Assembly: GCF_900167275.1 (NCBI RefSeq)
Contig: NZ_FUWX01000012.1
Coordinates: forward strand, 1-64,000
Direction: 5' to 3'
Source of the DNA: Cetobacterium ceti
GTDB taxonomy: Bacteria > Fusobacteriota > Fusobacteriia > Fusobacteriales > Fusobacteriaceae
DNA length: 64,000 nucleotides
Under the pieces are notes generated by a model. The model did no database searches, was not told where the DNA came from, and saw only the letters and a program-made list of their open reading frames with translations. Position numbers and translations under genes: made by a program. Of this stretch, positions 8,190-18,523 are shown piece by piece. Position 1 is the first letter of the stretch; each line of letters opens with the position of its first letter.

Positions 8190-8218
8190 ATTATATAAAA
8201 ATTTACTAATCTTGTCAA
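8190..8218 (-). promoter_or_regulatory. Promoter of the DUF1858 gene
   Basis: On the minus strand -35 TTGACA (8218-8213), touching the kdsD stop codon, 17 nt, and -10 TATAAT (8195-8190): a perfect consensus. Confidence 0.9.
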
Positions 8219-9175
8219 CTATTTTCCAACTACATTTAATAGGTCATGTATTCTTACAAGTCCTACTAATTTATCATTATTTAAAACAGGTAAAACAGAA
8301 ATTTGACTATCTCTATTTTCCATAAGCTCCATAGCTTCTAAGGCCATCATATTTTCTTGAACAGATATAAATTTCTCTGTCATAATATCCTTTGCATGAA
8401 GATTGAAAAATTCCTGCTTTTTCTTTAAGGCTCTTCTTATATCTCCCTCTGTTATCAGTCCTATCATTTTATTATTATCAACAACACAAACAGCTCCTAA
8501 TCTTTTGTTTGTCATTGTTAAAATAACTGTATCCATATCATCTTCCTTTGAAACCATAGGAACACTCATATGCATAACATCTTTAACTTTCATTAAAAGT
8601 CTTCTTCCTAAGCTTCCCCCTGGGTGATATAGAGCAAAATTTTCTGGTTTAAAATCTCTTGCTTTTATCAATAGGACTCCTAAGGCATCTCCCATAACTA
8701 ATGTTGCTGTTGTTGAAGATGTAGGAGCTAGATTCATAGGACAAGCCTCTCTCTCTACTCCTATATTTAAAACAACATCAGCTGCTACTCCAAGTCTTGA
8801 GTTTTCATTTCCTGTCATAGCTATTAATTTTGCCCCTATTTTTCTAACTGAAGGTATTATAGATATTACTTCATCACTATTTCCACTATTTGAAATAGCA
8901 ATTACAATATCATCAGGACTTATCATTCCAAGATCCCCATGAACTCCTTCAGCTGCATTCATAAATACAGCATAAGTTCCTGTAGAAGCTAAAGTTGCCG
9001 CTATTTTCTTACCTATTATTCCAGATTTACCAATTCCTGTAATAACAACTTTCCCTCTAGAATTTAATATCATATTAGCAGCTTCTACAATGGTATCTGT
9101 TATTTTTGCCTTTACCTTTTCTAGTTCACTTATTTCTATATCAAATATTTCCTTTGCAAGTTCTACCATATTCAT
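8219..9175 (-). CDS. kdsD: Arabinose-5-phosphate isomerase (KpsF/GutQ family)
   Basis: The enzyme interconverts ribulose 5-phosphate and arabinose 5-phosphate, the first step of KDO synthesis for lipopolysaccharide. The SIS domain (residues ~30-170) has VVITGIGKSGIIGKKIAATLASTG and AISNSGNSDEV; two CBS domains follow (VKDVMHMSVPMV and AKDIMTEKFISV). At 318 residues it has the full family length. It starts 6 nt after the kdsA stop, and kdsA-murE lie upstream on the same strand, so KDO and peptidoglycan genes form one operon here. Confidence 0.94.
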   Translation of the reverse strand: MNMVELAKEIFDIEISELEKVKAKITDTIVEAANMILNSRGKVVITGIGKSGIIGKKIAATLASTGTYAVFMNAAEGVHGDLGMISPDDIVIAISNSGNSDEVISIIPSVRKIGAKLIAMTGNENSRLGVAADVVLNIGVEREACPMNLAPTSSTTATLVMGDALGVLLIKARDFKPENFALYHPGGSLGRRLLMKVKDVMHMSVPMVSKEDDMDTVILTMTNKRLGAVCVVDNNKMIGLITEGDIRRALKKKQEFFNLHAKDIMTEKFISVQENMMALEAMELMENRDSQISVLPVLNNDKLVGLVRIHDLLNVVGK

Positions 9176-9181
9176 AATATA

Positions 9182-10024
9182 TTATCTTCCTTTTACCATG
9201 TCATCAATTTTTACTGCAACCTTTAATATCTCTTCTAATTTATCTAGGGCTAACATATTAGGTCCATCTGATTTTCCTTGATCTGGATTTGGATGTACCT
9301 CTGCAAATATTGCATCTACTCCTATAGCAAGTCCTGCTCTCATTAGTGGAAATACATACTCTCTATCTCCTGCTGTGGCAGTTCCTAATCCTCCTGGTCT
9401 TTGTACTGCATGGGTAACATCAAATACAACAGGATATCCAAACTTTCTCATTTCCATAAATCCTCTCATATCAACTACCATATTGTTATATCCGAAAGTA
9501 CTTCCTCTTTCGCATAACATAATATTTTCGTTCCCCATCTCTTCCATTTTAGTTACAACATTTTTCATATCCCAAGGAGCTAAAAACTGTCCTTTTTTAA
9601 TATTTACAGGTAACCCTGTTTTTGCTGCTGCTAAAAGTAAATCTGTTTGTCTACATAAAAATGCTGGTATTTGAAGTATATCTACTACCTCTGCAACCTT
9701 TTCACATTGCCATGTTTCATGAACATCTGTTATTATAGGTACATTATATTTTTCTTTTACTTTTTTTAATATTTCCATTCCCTTTTCAAGACCTGGTCCT
9801 CTAAAAGAGTGTATAGATGATCTGTTTGCCTTATCAAAAGAAGATTTAAATATAAAGTTAATATTTAATCTGTCACAAATCTCTTTTACTTTTCCTGCAA
9901 CTTCCATTACAAGTTCCTCTGATTCAATTACACATGGTCCTGCTATTAATGTAAATCTCTCATTTCCACCTATATCAAATTTATTTCCTATTCTTACTTT
10001 TTTTACATTCTCTATTAAACTCAT
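9182..10024 (-). CDS. kdsA: 3-deoxy-8-phosphooctulonate synthase (KDO-8-P synthase)
   Basis: KdsA condenses arabinose 5-phosphate and phosphoenolpyruvate to KDO 8-phosphate. Signature segments are FTLIAGPCVIESEELVMEVA, FKSSFDKANRSSIHSFRGPG, TDVHETWQCEKVAEVVDILQ and FDVTHAVQRPGG. The length of 280 is normal. The start codon overlaps the murE stop (TAATG), so translation is probably coupled. Its presence shows an organism with a Gram-negative outer membrane. Confidence 0.96.
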   Translation of the reverse strand: MSLIENVKKVRIGNKFDIGGNERFTLIAGPCVIESEELVMEVAGKVKEICDRLNINFIFKSSFDKANRSSIHSFRGPGLEKGMEILKKVKEKYNVPIITDVHETWQCEKVAEVVDILQIPAFLCRQTDLLLAAAKTGLPVNIKKGQFLAPWDMKNVVTKMEEMGNENIMLCERGSTFGYNNMVVDMRGFMEMRKFGYPVVFDVTHAVQRPGGLGTATAGDREYVFPLMRAGLAIGVDAIFAEVHPNPDQGKSDGPNMLALDKLEEILKVAVKIDDMVKGR

Positions 10025-11415
10025 TATTTACCTCCCTTTTTCTTTAAAATTGCTTCCCTTGCAACTTCCCTATCATCAAAATGGATTTTTGTTCTTCCTA
10101 AAATTTGATAGTTTTCATGGCCTTTTCCTGCTATTAATACAGTATCATCTTTTTTAGCTAATTCAATAGCTTTAAATATAGCCTTTTTTCTATCTATTTC
10201 CACAATGTGGTTATTTTTTTCAAATCCATTTACAACCTCTGATAATATTTTTTCAGGGTCCTCTGTTCTTGGATTATCAGAAGTAGCAACAACAATATCA
10301 CTATACTTTTCAGCAATTTTTGCCATTACAGGTCTTTTACTATTGTCCCTATCTCCACCGCAACCAAAAACAGTTATAACTCTACCCTTTTTAATTTCAT
10401 TTATACTTTTTAATATATTCTCTAGGGCATCTCCCGTATGGGCATAATCAACTACAACTAAAAAATCTTGATCTCCCTTTACTGGTTCAAATCTTCCAGG
10501 CGCTGTGTGTACATGTTCAATAGTATCTATAATCTTATCATGATCTATTCCTAATACCTTTCCAGCTCCCATAGCTCCTAGTAAATTATATAAATTATAT
10601 TTTCCTAAAACCCTTAATTTCTTACCTTCTAAATCTTTTTGAGTTAAATCTGCATTTTTCTCTAAGGAATAACTTAATCCACCATAGGTTTTATATAATC
10701 TTTCTCCATAAATATCATCTATATTAATAACTGCTTTTCCATCTTTTTTTAATTTTTTAAATAAAATTTCCTTAGCACTATAATATTCCTCCATATTATG
10801 ATGGAAATCTAAATGCTCTGGTGTTAAATTTGTAAATACTGCACAATCAAAATCAAGCATTTTAACTCTACCTATTTTCAAAGCATGGGAACTAACTTCC
10901 ATAACTAAATATTCAAGTCCAGCTTCCACAGCTTTTTTACAAATTTTTATAATATCTATTGATTCTGGAGTTGTATTTGGAGCAGGTATGATTTCTTTTC
11001 CCACTTTATACTCAACAGTTCCTATTCTAGCAACCTTATCCTCACCAATAATACTTTCTAACATATATGTAATTGTTGTCTTTCCATTTGTTCCTGTAAT
11101 TCCAACTATTTTTAATTTTTTTTCTGGAGCTCCATAAAAATTAGAGGCTATTATTCCTAAATTTTCTCTTAAATTCTCAACTAGATAATAGTTTATACCC
11201 TCTCTCATGGGTACCTTTTTAGAAACTATTATTCCCTTTGCTCCCTTTTCTATAGCTGTGTCTATGTAATCATGCCCATCTACAACTGCTCCTTCTAAAG
11301 CAGCAAATAAATCACCCTCTTTTATTTTCCTAGAATCATATTCAATCTCCCCATACTTTATCTCTTTAGATATTTGTAAGGGTTGAACCTCTACTCCACA
11401 AAATATTTTGTCCAT
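10024..11415 (-). CDS. murE: UDP-N-acetylmuramoyl-tripeptide synthetase MurE
   Basis: MurE adds the third residue to the peptidoglycan stem peptide. The Mur ligase ATP loop GITGTNGKTTITYML and EVSSHALKIGRV are present, and SDNPRTEDPEKIL carries the DNPR motif that marks MurE enzymes taking meso-diaminopimelate or, in fusobacteria, meso-lanthionine, as opposed to lysine. Length 463. Which of the two diamino acids is used cannot be read from the sequence. AAGGAGTTGAGAG precedes the ATG. It is the first gene of murE-kdsA-kdsD. Confidence 0.95.
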   Translation of the reverse strand: MDKIFCGVEVQPLQISKEIKYGEIEYDSRKIKEGDLFAALEGAVVDGHDYIDTAIEKGAKGIIVSKKVPMREGINYYLVENLRENLGIIASNFYGAPEKKLKIVGITGTNGKTTITYMLESIIGEDKVARIGTVEYKVGKEIIPAPNTTPESIDIIKICKKAVEAGLEYLVMEVSSHALKIGRVKMLDFDCAVFTNLTPEHLDFHHNMEEYYSAKEILFKKLKKDGKAVINIDDIYGERLYKTYGGLSYSLEKNADLTQKDLEGKKLRVLGKYNLYNLLGAMGAGKVLGIDHDKIIDTIEHVHTAPGRFEPVKGDQDFLVVVDYAHTGDALENILKSINEIKKGRVITVFGCGGDRDNSKRPVMAKIAEKYSDIVVATSDNPRTEDPEKILSEVVNGFEKNNHIVEIDRKKAIFKAIELAKKDDTVLIAGKGHENYQILGRTKIHFDDREVAREAILKKKGGK

Positions 11416-11480
11416 CTCTCAACTCCTTAGAAAAACTATATTTTTATACTAGCATAATTTCCTTTATTTTCATAGATAAT

Positions 11481-11516
11481 AAAAAAGCGGTATTCCCTAA
11501 AGAACACCGCTAAAAA
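11481..11516 (-). terminator. Intrinsic terminator of the acetate transporter gene
   Basis: On the minus strand AGCGGTGTTC and a matching arm ending in ACCGCT form a stem followed by TTTTTT, directly after the stop codon. Confidence 0.85.
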
Positions 11517-11517
11517 A

Positions 11518-12129
11518 TTACTTTTTAAATATTCCTAATGGTTTACCTAATGGTAAAAACTCTCTTCCAAATGTTTTGTTTAAAACATTTGCAGCTGAAC
11601 CATAGAAAGAAGCCATTGCTAAAGTAAACTCAGATATTGCTGCTAACATATGCATAGCATGAGCTGCAATTCCAAATGTTGATAATGTAAGTCCTAGGAA
11701 TAATAAATCAATTAATATAAAAATTACTAATAGAGTTTTATTTGTTTCCACAGCACCTATTGTCATATATAAAGTGAAAATTAAATATCCTAAAAATACG
11801 AATCCATAAGCCTTTGGATCTGCTGCTGCTTTCATAGCCTCTCCAAATACTCCAAGTTGAATCATCCAGCTTAATGCCATTCCATACCAGAAAAATGCGT
11901 AACCACCAAATGCAGTAGCTCCAAATACGTTATTATGTTTAATATCATTTAAACATGCCACTAATTGAGCTGATGCTCCTAAAAATATTGCCCATGGTAA
12001 AACTAATGATACTCCTGATACAATTCCGAACTTACTAGCTGACGCTACTAAAGTTACCATTGCTAGTCCAAATAACCCTAAAGCTGATGGATCTGCAACT
12101 GAGATTCTTACATGATTTTCTTGATGCAT
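11518..12129 (-). CDS. Acetate uptake transporter (GPR1/FUN34/YaaH, SatP family)
   Basis: The 203-residue protein has six hydrophobic segments and the family's N-terminal signature, here VADPSALGLFGLAMVTL, followed by an aromatic-rich segment FGGYAFFWYGMALSWM. Known members carry acetate and succinate as hexameric channels. The ATG is preceded by GGAGGAACAACTTAA. It is a single-gene unit with its own promoter (12185-12213) and terminator. In a fermenting organism it could work as an acetate exit or uptake route; direction is inference. Confidence 0.9.
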   Translation of the reverse strand: MHQENHVRISVADPSALGLFGLAMVTLVASASKFGIVSGVSLVLPWAIFLGASAQLVACLNDIKHNNVFGATAFGGYAFFWYGMALSWMIQLGVFGEAMKAAADPKAYGFVFLGYLIFTLYMTIGAVETNKTLLVIFILIDLLFLGLTLSTFGIAAHAMHMLAAISEFTLAMASFYGSAANVLNKTFGREFLPLGKPLGIFKK

Positions 12130-12184
12130 TTAAGTTGTTCCTCCTAAATTCTATAACTTTAATTTTTTTATAAACACAGAGGTT

Positions 12185-12213
12185 ACTATACCAAAAAAAA
12201 CATGGAATGTCAA
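12185..12213 (-). promoter_or_regulatory. Promoter of the acetate transporter gene
   Basis: On the minus strand -35 TTGACA (12213-12208), 17 nt, -10 TATAGT (12190-12185). The -35 lies just past the glucokinase stop. Confidence 0.85.
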
Positions 12214-12225
12214 TTAAATTTCACT

Positions 12226-13173
12226 TTATTTCACAAGGGCTGATGCTCCTTTTATCCCTGCATTATTTCCTAATACACCTAAATGTATTTCTAAATCATC
12301 AATTGTAACACCTAAGGCATAGGCTCTTAAATGTCTTTTTATACTCTCTATTAAAATATCTCCTGCTAGGGCAACTCCCCCTGCTAAAATTATTCCTTGA
12401 GGATTTATAATATTTAGTACATTTCCTATTCCAAGGGCTAAATAATCTCCTACATAATCAACTATATCCAAGGAAAATTTATCTCCTGCCTTAGCACAAT
12501 CAAATACATCCCTTGCCTCAACTTTAGAGATATCTCCACCTATTTTTTCATATAACATATTGCTTTTATTTATCATAAGACGAGACATGGCTTCCCTTGC
12601 AATTCCAGTGGCAGAACAATAAGCTTCTAAACATCCTTTTTGACCACAACCACAAAGTTTTCCATTTTTTTCTACTTTACTATGCCCTATCTCTCCTCCA
12701 GCTCCATTGGCTCCAGATATAAGGGTTCCATCAATATAGATCCCTCCTCCTATTCCTGTTCCTAAAGCCAAAGTCACAGAACTTTTCATATTTTTTCCAG
12801 CTCCATAATTAGCTTCACCTAAGGCAATTACATTTACATCATTATCTAGTTTTGTTTTCTTTCCTGAAATTTTTTCCATTTTTTCAGCTATATTTATATT
12901 TCTTTCCCAAGGAAAGTTAGCAAAAAATGCTACTATTTTTTGATCAATTACAGGACCTGGAATCCCCATTCCAATCCCTTCTAAAGAGTCTTCCTCTATT
13001 TCTAAAGAATTCAGCAACTCCTTTACAGTTCCCCATATTCTTTCAAGGGTAATATCCACCCCTTCCATTGAAAGAGTTTTTATACTTGTACTTTTAAGTA
13101 TATCCCCCTCCTCATTTAAAATTCCAATTTTACTATTTGTACCACCAATATCAATTCCAGCAAAATATCTCAT
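12226..13173 (-). CDS. ROK-family glucokinase
   Basis: The kinase phosphorylates glucose at C6. It shows the ATP loop AGIDIGGTNSKIGI, the sugar-binding and catalytic segment KLDNDVNVIALGEANYG, the GTGIGGGIYIDG loop and the ROK zinc cluster CGCGQKGCLEAYCSATG. Length 315. AGGGGGAATA precedes the ATG. It sits 16 nt after the M32 peptidase stop, on the same strand. Other ROK substrates (ManNAc, allose, fructose) cannot be excluded, but the EIGH-containing region fits glucokinase best. Confidence 0.88.
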   Translation of the reverse strand: MRYFAGIDIGGTNSKIGILNEEGDILKSTSIKTLSMEGVDITLERIWGTVKELLNSLEIEEDSLEGIGMGIPGPVIDQKIVAFFANFPWERNINIAEKMEKISGKKTKLDNDVNVIALGEANYGAGKNMKSSVTLALGTGIGGGIYIDGTLISGANGAGGEIGHSKVEKNGKLCGCGQKGCLEAYCSATGIAREAMSRLMINKSNMLYEKIGGDISKVEARDVFDCAKAGDKFSLDIVDYVGDYLALGIGNVLNIINPQGIILAGGVALAGDILIESIKRHLRAYALGVTIDDLEIHLGVLGNNAGIKGASALVK

Positions 13174-13189
13174 TATTCCCCCTATTTTT

Positions 13190-14683
13190 CTATTTTAAAT
13201 TATATATTTTACTATACTTTTCCTTTAAGTACTCAATATAATATTTTGAATTTAATCCTTCTCCAGTTATCTCTTTTAAAATTTCTTCTGGATTTTTTAA
13301 CTTACCATATTTGTGAATATGTTCCCCTAACCATTCCTTTATAAGATGAAGTTTTCCTTCTTTTAAAATTTTCTCTATATTTAAATCTTTCTTCATTTTA
13401 TTATATATTTGTAAAGAATATACATTTCCTAGAGCATAGGATGGGAAGTAACCTATTAATCCACAAGCCCAGTGAACATCTTGTAATACCCCTTCCCTAT
13501 CATTTTCTGGAACTACTCCTAAATACTCTCTCATTTTTTCATTCCATATTTCTGGTAAATCTCCAATTTTATATTTTCCTTCAAATATTCCCTTTTCAAT
13601 TTCATATCTAACCATAATATGAAGAGAATATGTTAATTCGTCAGCTTCTACCCTTATTAATGAAGCCTTCACATCATTTATCCCCAAATAAAATTCATCT
13701 AGGGTAATATCTTTTAAATATGTATATTTTTCTTGAAGTTTTTCATATATTGGTTCCCAGAAACTTTTTGATCTTCCTAAAATATTTTCATAAAATCTTG
13801 ACTGAGATTCATGAATTCCCATAGAAGCCCCATCTGCTAAAAGAGTATATTTTAATTTCTCATCTATTCCCTGTTCATATATTCCATGACCACACTCATG
13901 GATAGTACTAAATATTGCAGAAACTGGCAACTCTTTTATATATTTTGTTGTAATTCTAACATCATCCATATTCACAGTCAATGTAAATGGATGCTCACTT
14001 TCTGAGATTATTCCACGATTAAAATCAAATCCTAAATACTCTCCTAAAAATCTAGAAATTAAAACTTGTGAACACTTTGAAACTTCTCCATCTATATATT
14101 TACTATTATCTATTTTTTTCTCTTGAATACTTTTTAAAAGAGGAACTATATTCTCTCTTAAATCCTTAAAAAATTCATCTAATTTTTTTCTATCCATTCC
14201 CTTTTCATAATCATCTAATATTACATCATAGGGATTTTTATTAGGATTTCTATATTTTCCAAATTTAATATTATAATTAAATATTTTTTCTAAATACTCT
14301 TTGAATATTGAGAAATTATTTTCATTTTTAGCCTTTTCCCAAACTCCTTGAGCCTTTGCTGTTAATTCTGTATATGCCTTGTATTCCATAGGAGGAATTT
14401 TACTAAGCTTTTCCATCTCCTCACTATAATTTTCTATCTCTTTTTTATCTATTTCATTTAATTCGTTTTTCATATTTTTTAAAAACTCTACTATTTCATT
14501 TAATTCCTCTGAAGTAGAAATTTCATAGGCTTTCAAACTAATATTTCCTATCATTTGAGATAAAAGCTCCTGTCCACCCTTAGGTGCCTCAGTTTCAATA
14601 TCCCAATGTAAAATAGCCAAGGTTGAATCTAATAATTTCTTTTCCTTAATTATTTCTCTAAATCTTTCTAATCTACTTTCCAT
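13190..14683 (-). CDS. Carboxypeptidase M32 (Taq family metallocarboxypeptidase)
   Basis: The 497-residue cytoplasmic peptidase has the zinc motif HECGHGIYEQG and downstream HESQSRFYEN with the third ligand, plus the M32-specific LADGASMGIHES and DVKASLIRVEADELTYSLHI. It trims C-terminal residues from peptides, useful in an amino-acid fermenter. No signal peptide. It is divergent from trpS and appears to be in one unit with the glucokinase gene. Confidence 0.95.
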   Translation of the reverse strand: MESRLERFREIIKEKKLLDSTLAILHWDIETEAPKGGQELLSQMIGNISLKAYEISTSEELNEIVEFLKNMKNELNEIDKKEIENYSEEMEKLSKIPPMEYKAYTELTAKAQGVWEKAKNENNFSIFKEYLEKIFNYNIKFGKYRNPNKNPYDVILDDYEKGMDRKKLDEFFKDLRENIVPLLKSIQEKKIDNSKYIDGEVSKCSQVLISRFLGEYLGFDFNRGIISESEHPFTLTVNMDDVRITTKYIKELPVSAIFSTIHECGHGIYEQGIDEKLKYTLLADGASMGIHESQSRFYENILGRSKSFWEPIYEKLQEKYTYLKDITLDEFYLGINDVKASLIRVEADELTYSLHIMVRYEIEKGIFEGKYKIGDLPEIWNEKMREYLGVVPENDREGVLQDVHWACGLIGYFPSYALGNVYSLQIYNKMKKDLNIEKILKEGKLHLIKEWLGEHIHKYGKLKNPEEILKEITGEGLNSKYYIEYLKEKYSKIYNLK

Positions 14684-14801
14684 ACTCTCACCTCTTTTTA
14701 AATTATATCAAATTCTATCTAATACTTTCTACTTATATTGAATTTTTCTTTCTTCTGTGATAACATTTATCTAAAAATATATGTCATTGAAAGGGGCAAT
14801 T

Positions 14802-15785
14802 ATGAAAAGAAGTTTATCTGGTATTCAACCTAGTGGAATACTACATCTTGGTAACTATTTTGGTGCCATGAAACAATTTATCGATAACCAAGACAAATAT
14901 GAAGGTTTTTATTTTGTTGCAGATTATCACTCTCTTACTTCTCTTACTGATCCAAAATCACTTAGAGAAAATAGTTTAAATATAGTTTTAGATTACCTTG
15001 CATTGGGATTAGATCCTGAGAAAAGTACTATATTTCTACAATCAGATGTACCTGAGCATGTGGAACTTATGTGGCTATTATCTAATATAACTCCAGTTGG
15101 TTTATTAGAGAGAGGACATTCATATAAGGATAAAACAGCTAAGGGATTCACTCCTAACACAGGTCTATTAACTTATCCCGTTTTAATGGCTGCAGATATT
15201 TTAATATATGATACTGACTTAGTTCCTGTTGGAAAGGATCAAAAGCAACACCTTGAAATGGCAAGAGATATCGCTATGAAATTTAACCAGCAATATGAAG
15301 TTGAATTATTTAAGTTACCAGAGCCTATGATATTAGAGACACTTGCTGTGGTTCCTGGAACTGATGGACAAAAAATGAGTAAATCCTATGGAAATACTAT
15401 AAATATGTTTGCTTCTAAAAAAGAACTTAAAAAACAAGTTATGAGTATTGTTACAGATTCTACTCCTTTAGAAGAGCCTAAAAATCCTGATAATAATATA
15501 ACTGAGCTTTATAAATTATTTGCAACTCCTGAGAAAGTTCAAGAAATGAGAGAAAAATTCTTAGGTGGAAATTATGGTTATGGACATGCTAAAAATGAGC
15601 TTTTAGAAGCTATTTTAGAATATTTTGGAGAAGCTAGAGCTAAAAGAGAAGAACTTGCTAAAAATCCTGAATATGTTCAAGAGATTTTAGCTAATGGTGC
15701 TAAAAAAGCTAGAGCCATTGCCAAGGAAAAAATTATGAAGGCCAAGGCAGCTGTTGGTTTAATAGGAAATGCTTATAATAAATAA
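14802..15785 (+). CDS. trpS: Tryptophanyl-tRNA synthetase
   Basis: The class I synthetase charges tRNA-Trp. The N-terminus SGIQPSGILHLGNYFGAM contains the HIGH-like motif HLGN, and DGQKMSKSYGNTI holds KMSKS. Length 327, normal for bacterial TrpS. The ATG at 14802 is chosen because GAAAGGGGCAATT stands before it; an in-frame ATG at 14781 lacks a site. No T-box (no AGGGTGG-like motif) occurs in the short upstream region. The gene ends in a bidirectional terminator. Confidence 0.96.
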   Translation: MKRSLSGIQPSGILHLGNYFGAMKQFIDNQDKYEGFYFVADYHSLTSLTDPKSLRENSLNIVLDYLALGLDPEKSTIFLQSDVPEHVELMWLLSNITPVGLLERGHSYKDKTAKGFTPNTGLLTYPVLMAADILIYDTDLVPVGKDQKQHLEMARDIAMKFNQQYEVELFKLPEPMILETLAVVPGTDGQKMSKSYGNTINMFASKKELKKQVMSIVTDSTPLEEPKNPDNNITELYKLFATPEKVQEMREKFLGGNYGYGHAKNELLEAILEYFGEARAKREELAKNPEYVQEILANGAKKARAIAKEKIMKAKAAVGLIGNAYNK

Positions 15786-15812
15786 AAAAACTGGGATATC
15801 CCAGTTTTTTTT
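15784..15812. terminator. Bidirectional terminator between trpS and the TM2 gene
   Basis: A perfect palindrome, AAAAAACTGGGATATCCCAG with a T-run, serving both converging genes; it overlaps both stop regions. Confidence 0.92.
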
Positions 15813-16038
15813 AATGTTTTACTAATCTATTTCCATTGGCATCGGTAAAAGAACCTATTAAAATCATAAAAATATCTATTAAATACCAGATTCCAAATCC
15901 TCCACCTGTTATAAGTTGTAAAATTCCAGTTCCTGTTTTTCCTACATAGAATCTATGAACTCCAAACATTCCTAAAAATATTGCAAGGATTAAGGTTATT
16001 AACCAGTCTTTTCCTACATTGTCATTATAATAACTCAT
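15811..16038 (-). CDS. TM2-domain membrane protein
   Basis: The 75-residue protein has two hydrophobic helices separated by a short turn and the TM2 signature ([40 protein letters not shown] in pattern: G.FG.HRFYLG followed by the second helix). The function of TM2 proteins is unknown. It lies between trpS and ung, 9 nt after the ung stop, so it is probably in one transcript with ung. Confidence 0.9.
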   Translation of the reverse strand: MSYYNDNVGKDWLITLILAIFLGMFGVHRFYVGKTGTGILQLITGGGFGIWYLIDIFMILIGSFTDANGNRLVKH

Positions 16039-16047
16039 TTTAACCTC

Positions 16048-16725
16048 CTATATGTTTTCTATTTGCCAATCTATTTTATCTTTACCTAACTCTTCTAAAA
16101 TTTCATTGGTTTTTATAAAGTGATTACATCCAAAGAAACCTCTACTTGCTGATAAAGGACTTGGGTGTACCCCTTCTAAAACATAATGATTTTTATTTGT
16201 AATCAGTCTTTTTTTACTTTTTGCATTATTTCCCCATAAAATAAAAATAATAGGTTCAGACTTTTCATTTAAAAGTTCTATTATTTTATCTGTAAAAATT
16301 TCCCAACCTATTTTACTATGAGAATTAGGTTCTCCCTGTCTTACAGTTAAAGCTGTATTTAAAAGAAGTATTCCCTCCTTTGCCCACTTTACTAAGTATC
16401 CATTATTGGGAATATAGGTATTTAATTCTCCCTCTAATTCCTTATACATATTTCTTAAAGAGGGAGGAGTTTTAATACCAGGATTTACTGAAAAGGCCAA
16501 TCCATGTGCCTGTCCTGGTCCATGATAGGGATCTTGTCCTAAAAGTACAACCTTACAGTCCTTATAGCTTGTTAATTTCAGTGCAGAAAAAATATCCTCT
16601 GGTTTTGGATATACTATTTTTTCCTTATATTCCTGTACTAAAAATTTTCTCATATTTTGATAGTATTCCTTCTGAAATTCCTCTTTTAAAATTTCATCCC
16701 AATCATTACCTATATTAACAGCCAT
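16048..16725 (-). CDS. ung: Uracil-DNA glycosylase, family 1
   Basis: Ung removes uracil from DNA. Catalytic motif [18 protein letters not shown] (water-activating Asp) and the leucine loop [17 protein letters not shown] (catalytic His) are intact, with [13 protein letters not shown] between. Length 225. AAAAGAGGTGACAAA precedes the ATG. It follows the radical SAM gene by 14 nt on the same strand. Confidence 0.96.
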   Translation of the reverse strand: MAVNIGNDWDEILKEEFQKEYYQNMRKFLVQEYKEKIVYPKPEDIFSALKLTSYKDCKVVLLGQDPYHGPGQAHGLAFSVNPGIKTPPSLRNMYKELEGELNTYIPNNGYLVKWAKEGILLLNTALTVRQGEPNSHSKIGWEIFTDKIIELLNEKSEPIIFILWGNNAKSKKRLITNKNHYVLEGVHPSPLSASRGFFGCNHFIKTNEILEELGKDKIDWQIENI

Positions 16726-16739
16726 TTTGTCACCTCTTT

Positions 16740-18512
16740 TTATTTTTTATCCAATGTTAAACTACCACATTTAGATATTCTTCCCTTCATTCCACATCCA
16801 GCACATTGAGTTCTACAATCTGGAGTTAAAGCTTCCTCTTCAGCTTTTTTAAGCTCTCTTAAATAAAATTCCTTTGAAATTCCAGTATCTACAACATCCC
16901 AAGGCATATCCTCTTCCATATTTCTACTACCTAATGTTTCTTCCTCTGTAATTCCAACTTCTTCCATTGCATTCATCCAAATATCAAAGTTATCTTTAAA
17001 GTCATCTAACTTAGCTCCATTTTTAAATGCAGTTTCAATAAGTTCTCCTGTTTTCTCATTTCCTCTAGAGATTAATCCCTCTAAATATGATTTCTTAGGA
17101 TCATGTATTTTTACACAAGCTCCCTTAAGACCTCTAAAAGCCTCTTTTAAAAGATCATGTTTTCTTCTCATCTCTTCCATATTCATCTGCTCATGCCATT
17201 GGAATGGAGTATGAGGTTTTGGAACAAAGTTTGAAACACTTGCAGTTATATTAACTCTTTTTCTAATAGCTCTACATTGCCAAGCAACTTTTTTAACCAG
17301 TTCATAGATACCTAAAACATCCTCATCAGTTTCAAATGGTAATCCTATCATAAAGTAGAATTTTAAGTTATCCCAACCAGCTTCTACTGCTGCCTTAGCC
17401 GTAGATAAAATATCCTCTTCATTTACACCTTTATTTATAATATCTCTCATTCTTTGAGAACCTGCTTCAGGAGCAAAAGTAAATCCTGTTCTTTTTCCTC
17501 CACTTATGTCCTCAGCAACTTTTACAGAGTGAGTATTCATTCTTAAAGATGGTAGAGATACACTTAGGTTTTTATCCTTATATTTCTCTTGTAACCCTTC
17601 AATTAAAGGCATTATAGCTGTATAATCACTACTACTTAAAGATGATAGCGAAATTTCAGAATAACCTGTACTTTCTAACATTTTAGTTATTAAATCTATA
17701 TTTCCTTCTAAACTTCTTTCTCTAACTGGTCTATAAACCATACCTGCCTGGCAGAATCTACATCCTCTAGTACATCCCCTTTGAATTTCCACAGAAGCTC
17801 TATCGTGAACTATTTGCATAAATGGTACAATTTGTTTTTCATACATTTTAGAATCATCTATATTTTCTAAAATTGCTCTTTTAACTCTTTTTTGTCCCTT
17901 ATGTAATTTAGGAATATATACTCCATCAAAATCCTTTATAGCTTGTAACTTTTCATCTCTAGTTTTCCCAGCCATTTTTACAAGAGTTTCAGCTATTTTA
18001 ACCATAACCTCTTCTCCATCACCTATAACTATAAAATCTAGGAATTTTTCTAAAGGAACAGGGTTCATCATACAAGTTCCACCAGCCATAATAAGAGGGT
18101 GCTCCTCTGTTCTATCCTCCACATGTAAAGGGATATTTGCCATTTCTAAAGCATTTAAAATATTTGGATATGACATTTCATAAGATAATGAAAATCCTAC
18201 CACATGAAAATCCTTTAATTCTGTTTTTGTTTCAAGGGAAAACATTGGAATATTATTTTCTCTCATTACATTTTCCATATCTTCCATAGGAGAGAATCCT
18301 CTCTCTAAGTAGAATCCATCCACTTTATTCATTACACTATAAAGTATTCTAATTCCAAGGTTTGACATTCCAACCTCATAAATGTCAGGGAAAAATAAAC
18401 ACATTCTTCCTTTTATATCCTCTAAATTCTTATGACAACTATTTATTTCATTTCCTAAATATTGAGCGGGTTTTTCCACTGACATTAAAAATTTGTCTAT
18501 ATTTACTCTCAT
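16740..18512 (-). CDS. B12-binding/radical SAM protein (TIGR03960-like)
   Basis: The 590-residue protein has an N-terminal cobalamin-binding-like region ([43 protein letters not shown]) and a radical SAM core with [23 protein letters not shown], the CxxxCxxC cluster. A C-terminal Cys set ([12 protein letters not shown]) may bind another cluster. The family is widespread in anaerobes and is often fused to or followed by a DUF2344 domain; here no such gene follows. The substrate is unknown. It is in a run with an HD protein, a TruA-like protein and tdk, which hints at RNA modification but does not prove it. Confidence 0.88.
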   Translation of the reverse strand: MRVNIDKFLMSVEKPAQYLGNEINSCHKNLEDIKGRMCLFFPDIYEVGMSNLGIRILYSVMNKVDGFYLERGFSPMEDMENVMRENNIPMFSLETKTELKDFHVVGFSLSYEMSYPNILNALEMANIPLHVEDRTEEHPLIMAGGTCMMNPVPLEKFLDFIVIGDGEEVMVKIAETLVKMAGKTRDEKLQAIKDFDGVYIPKLHKGQKRVKRAILENIDDSKMYEKQIVPFMQIVHDRASVEIQRGCTRGCRFCQAGMVYRPVRERSLEGNIDLITKMLESTGYSEISLSSLSSSDYTAIMPLIEGLQEKYKDKNLSVSLPSLRMNTHSVKVAEDISGGKRTGFTFAPEAGSQRMRDIINKGVNEEDILSTAKAAVEAGWDNLKFYFMIGLPFETDEDVLGIYELVKKVAWQCRAIRKRVNITASVSNFVPKPHTPFQWHEQMNMEEMRRKHDLLKEAFRGLKGACVKIHDPKKSYLEGLISRGNEKTGELIETAFKNGAKLDDFKDNFDIWMNAMEEVGITEEETLGSRNMEEDMPWDVVDTGISKEFYLRELKKAEEEALTPDCRTQCAGCGMKGRISKCGSLTLDKK

Positions 18513-18523
18513 TATCTTCCTCT

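Noticed and set aside
14684-14801. T-box leader before trpS
   Set aside because: The region is only ~115 nt and has neither the T-box sequence nor a terminator hairpin.
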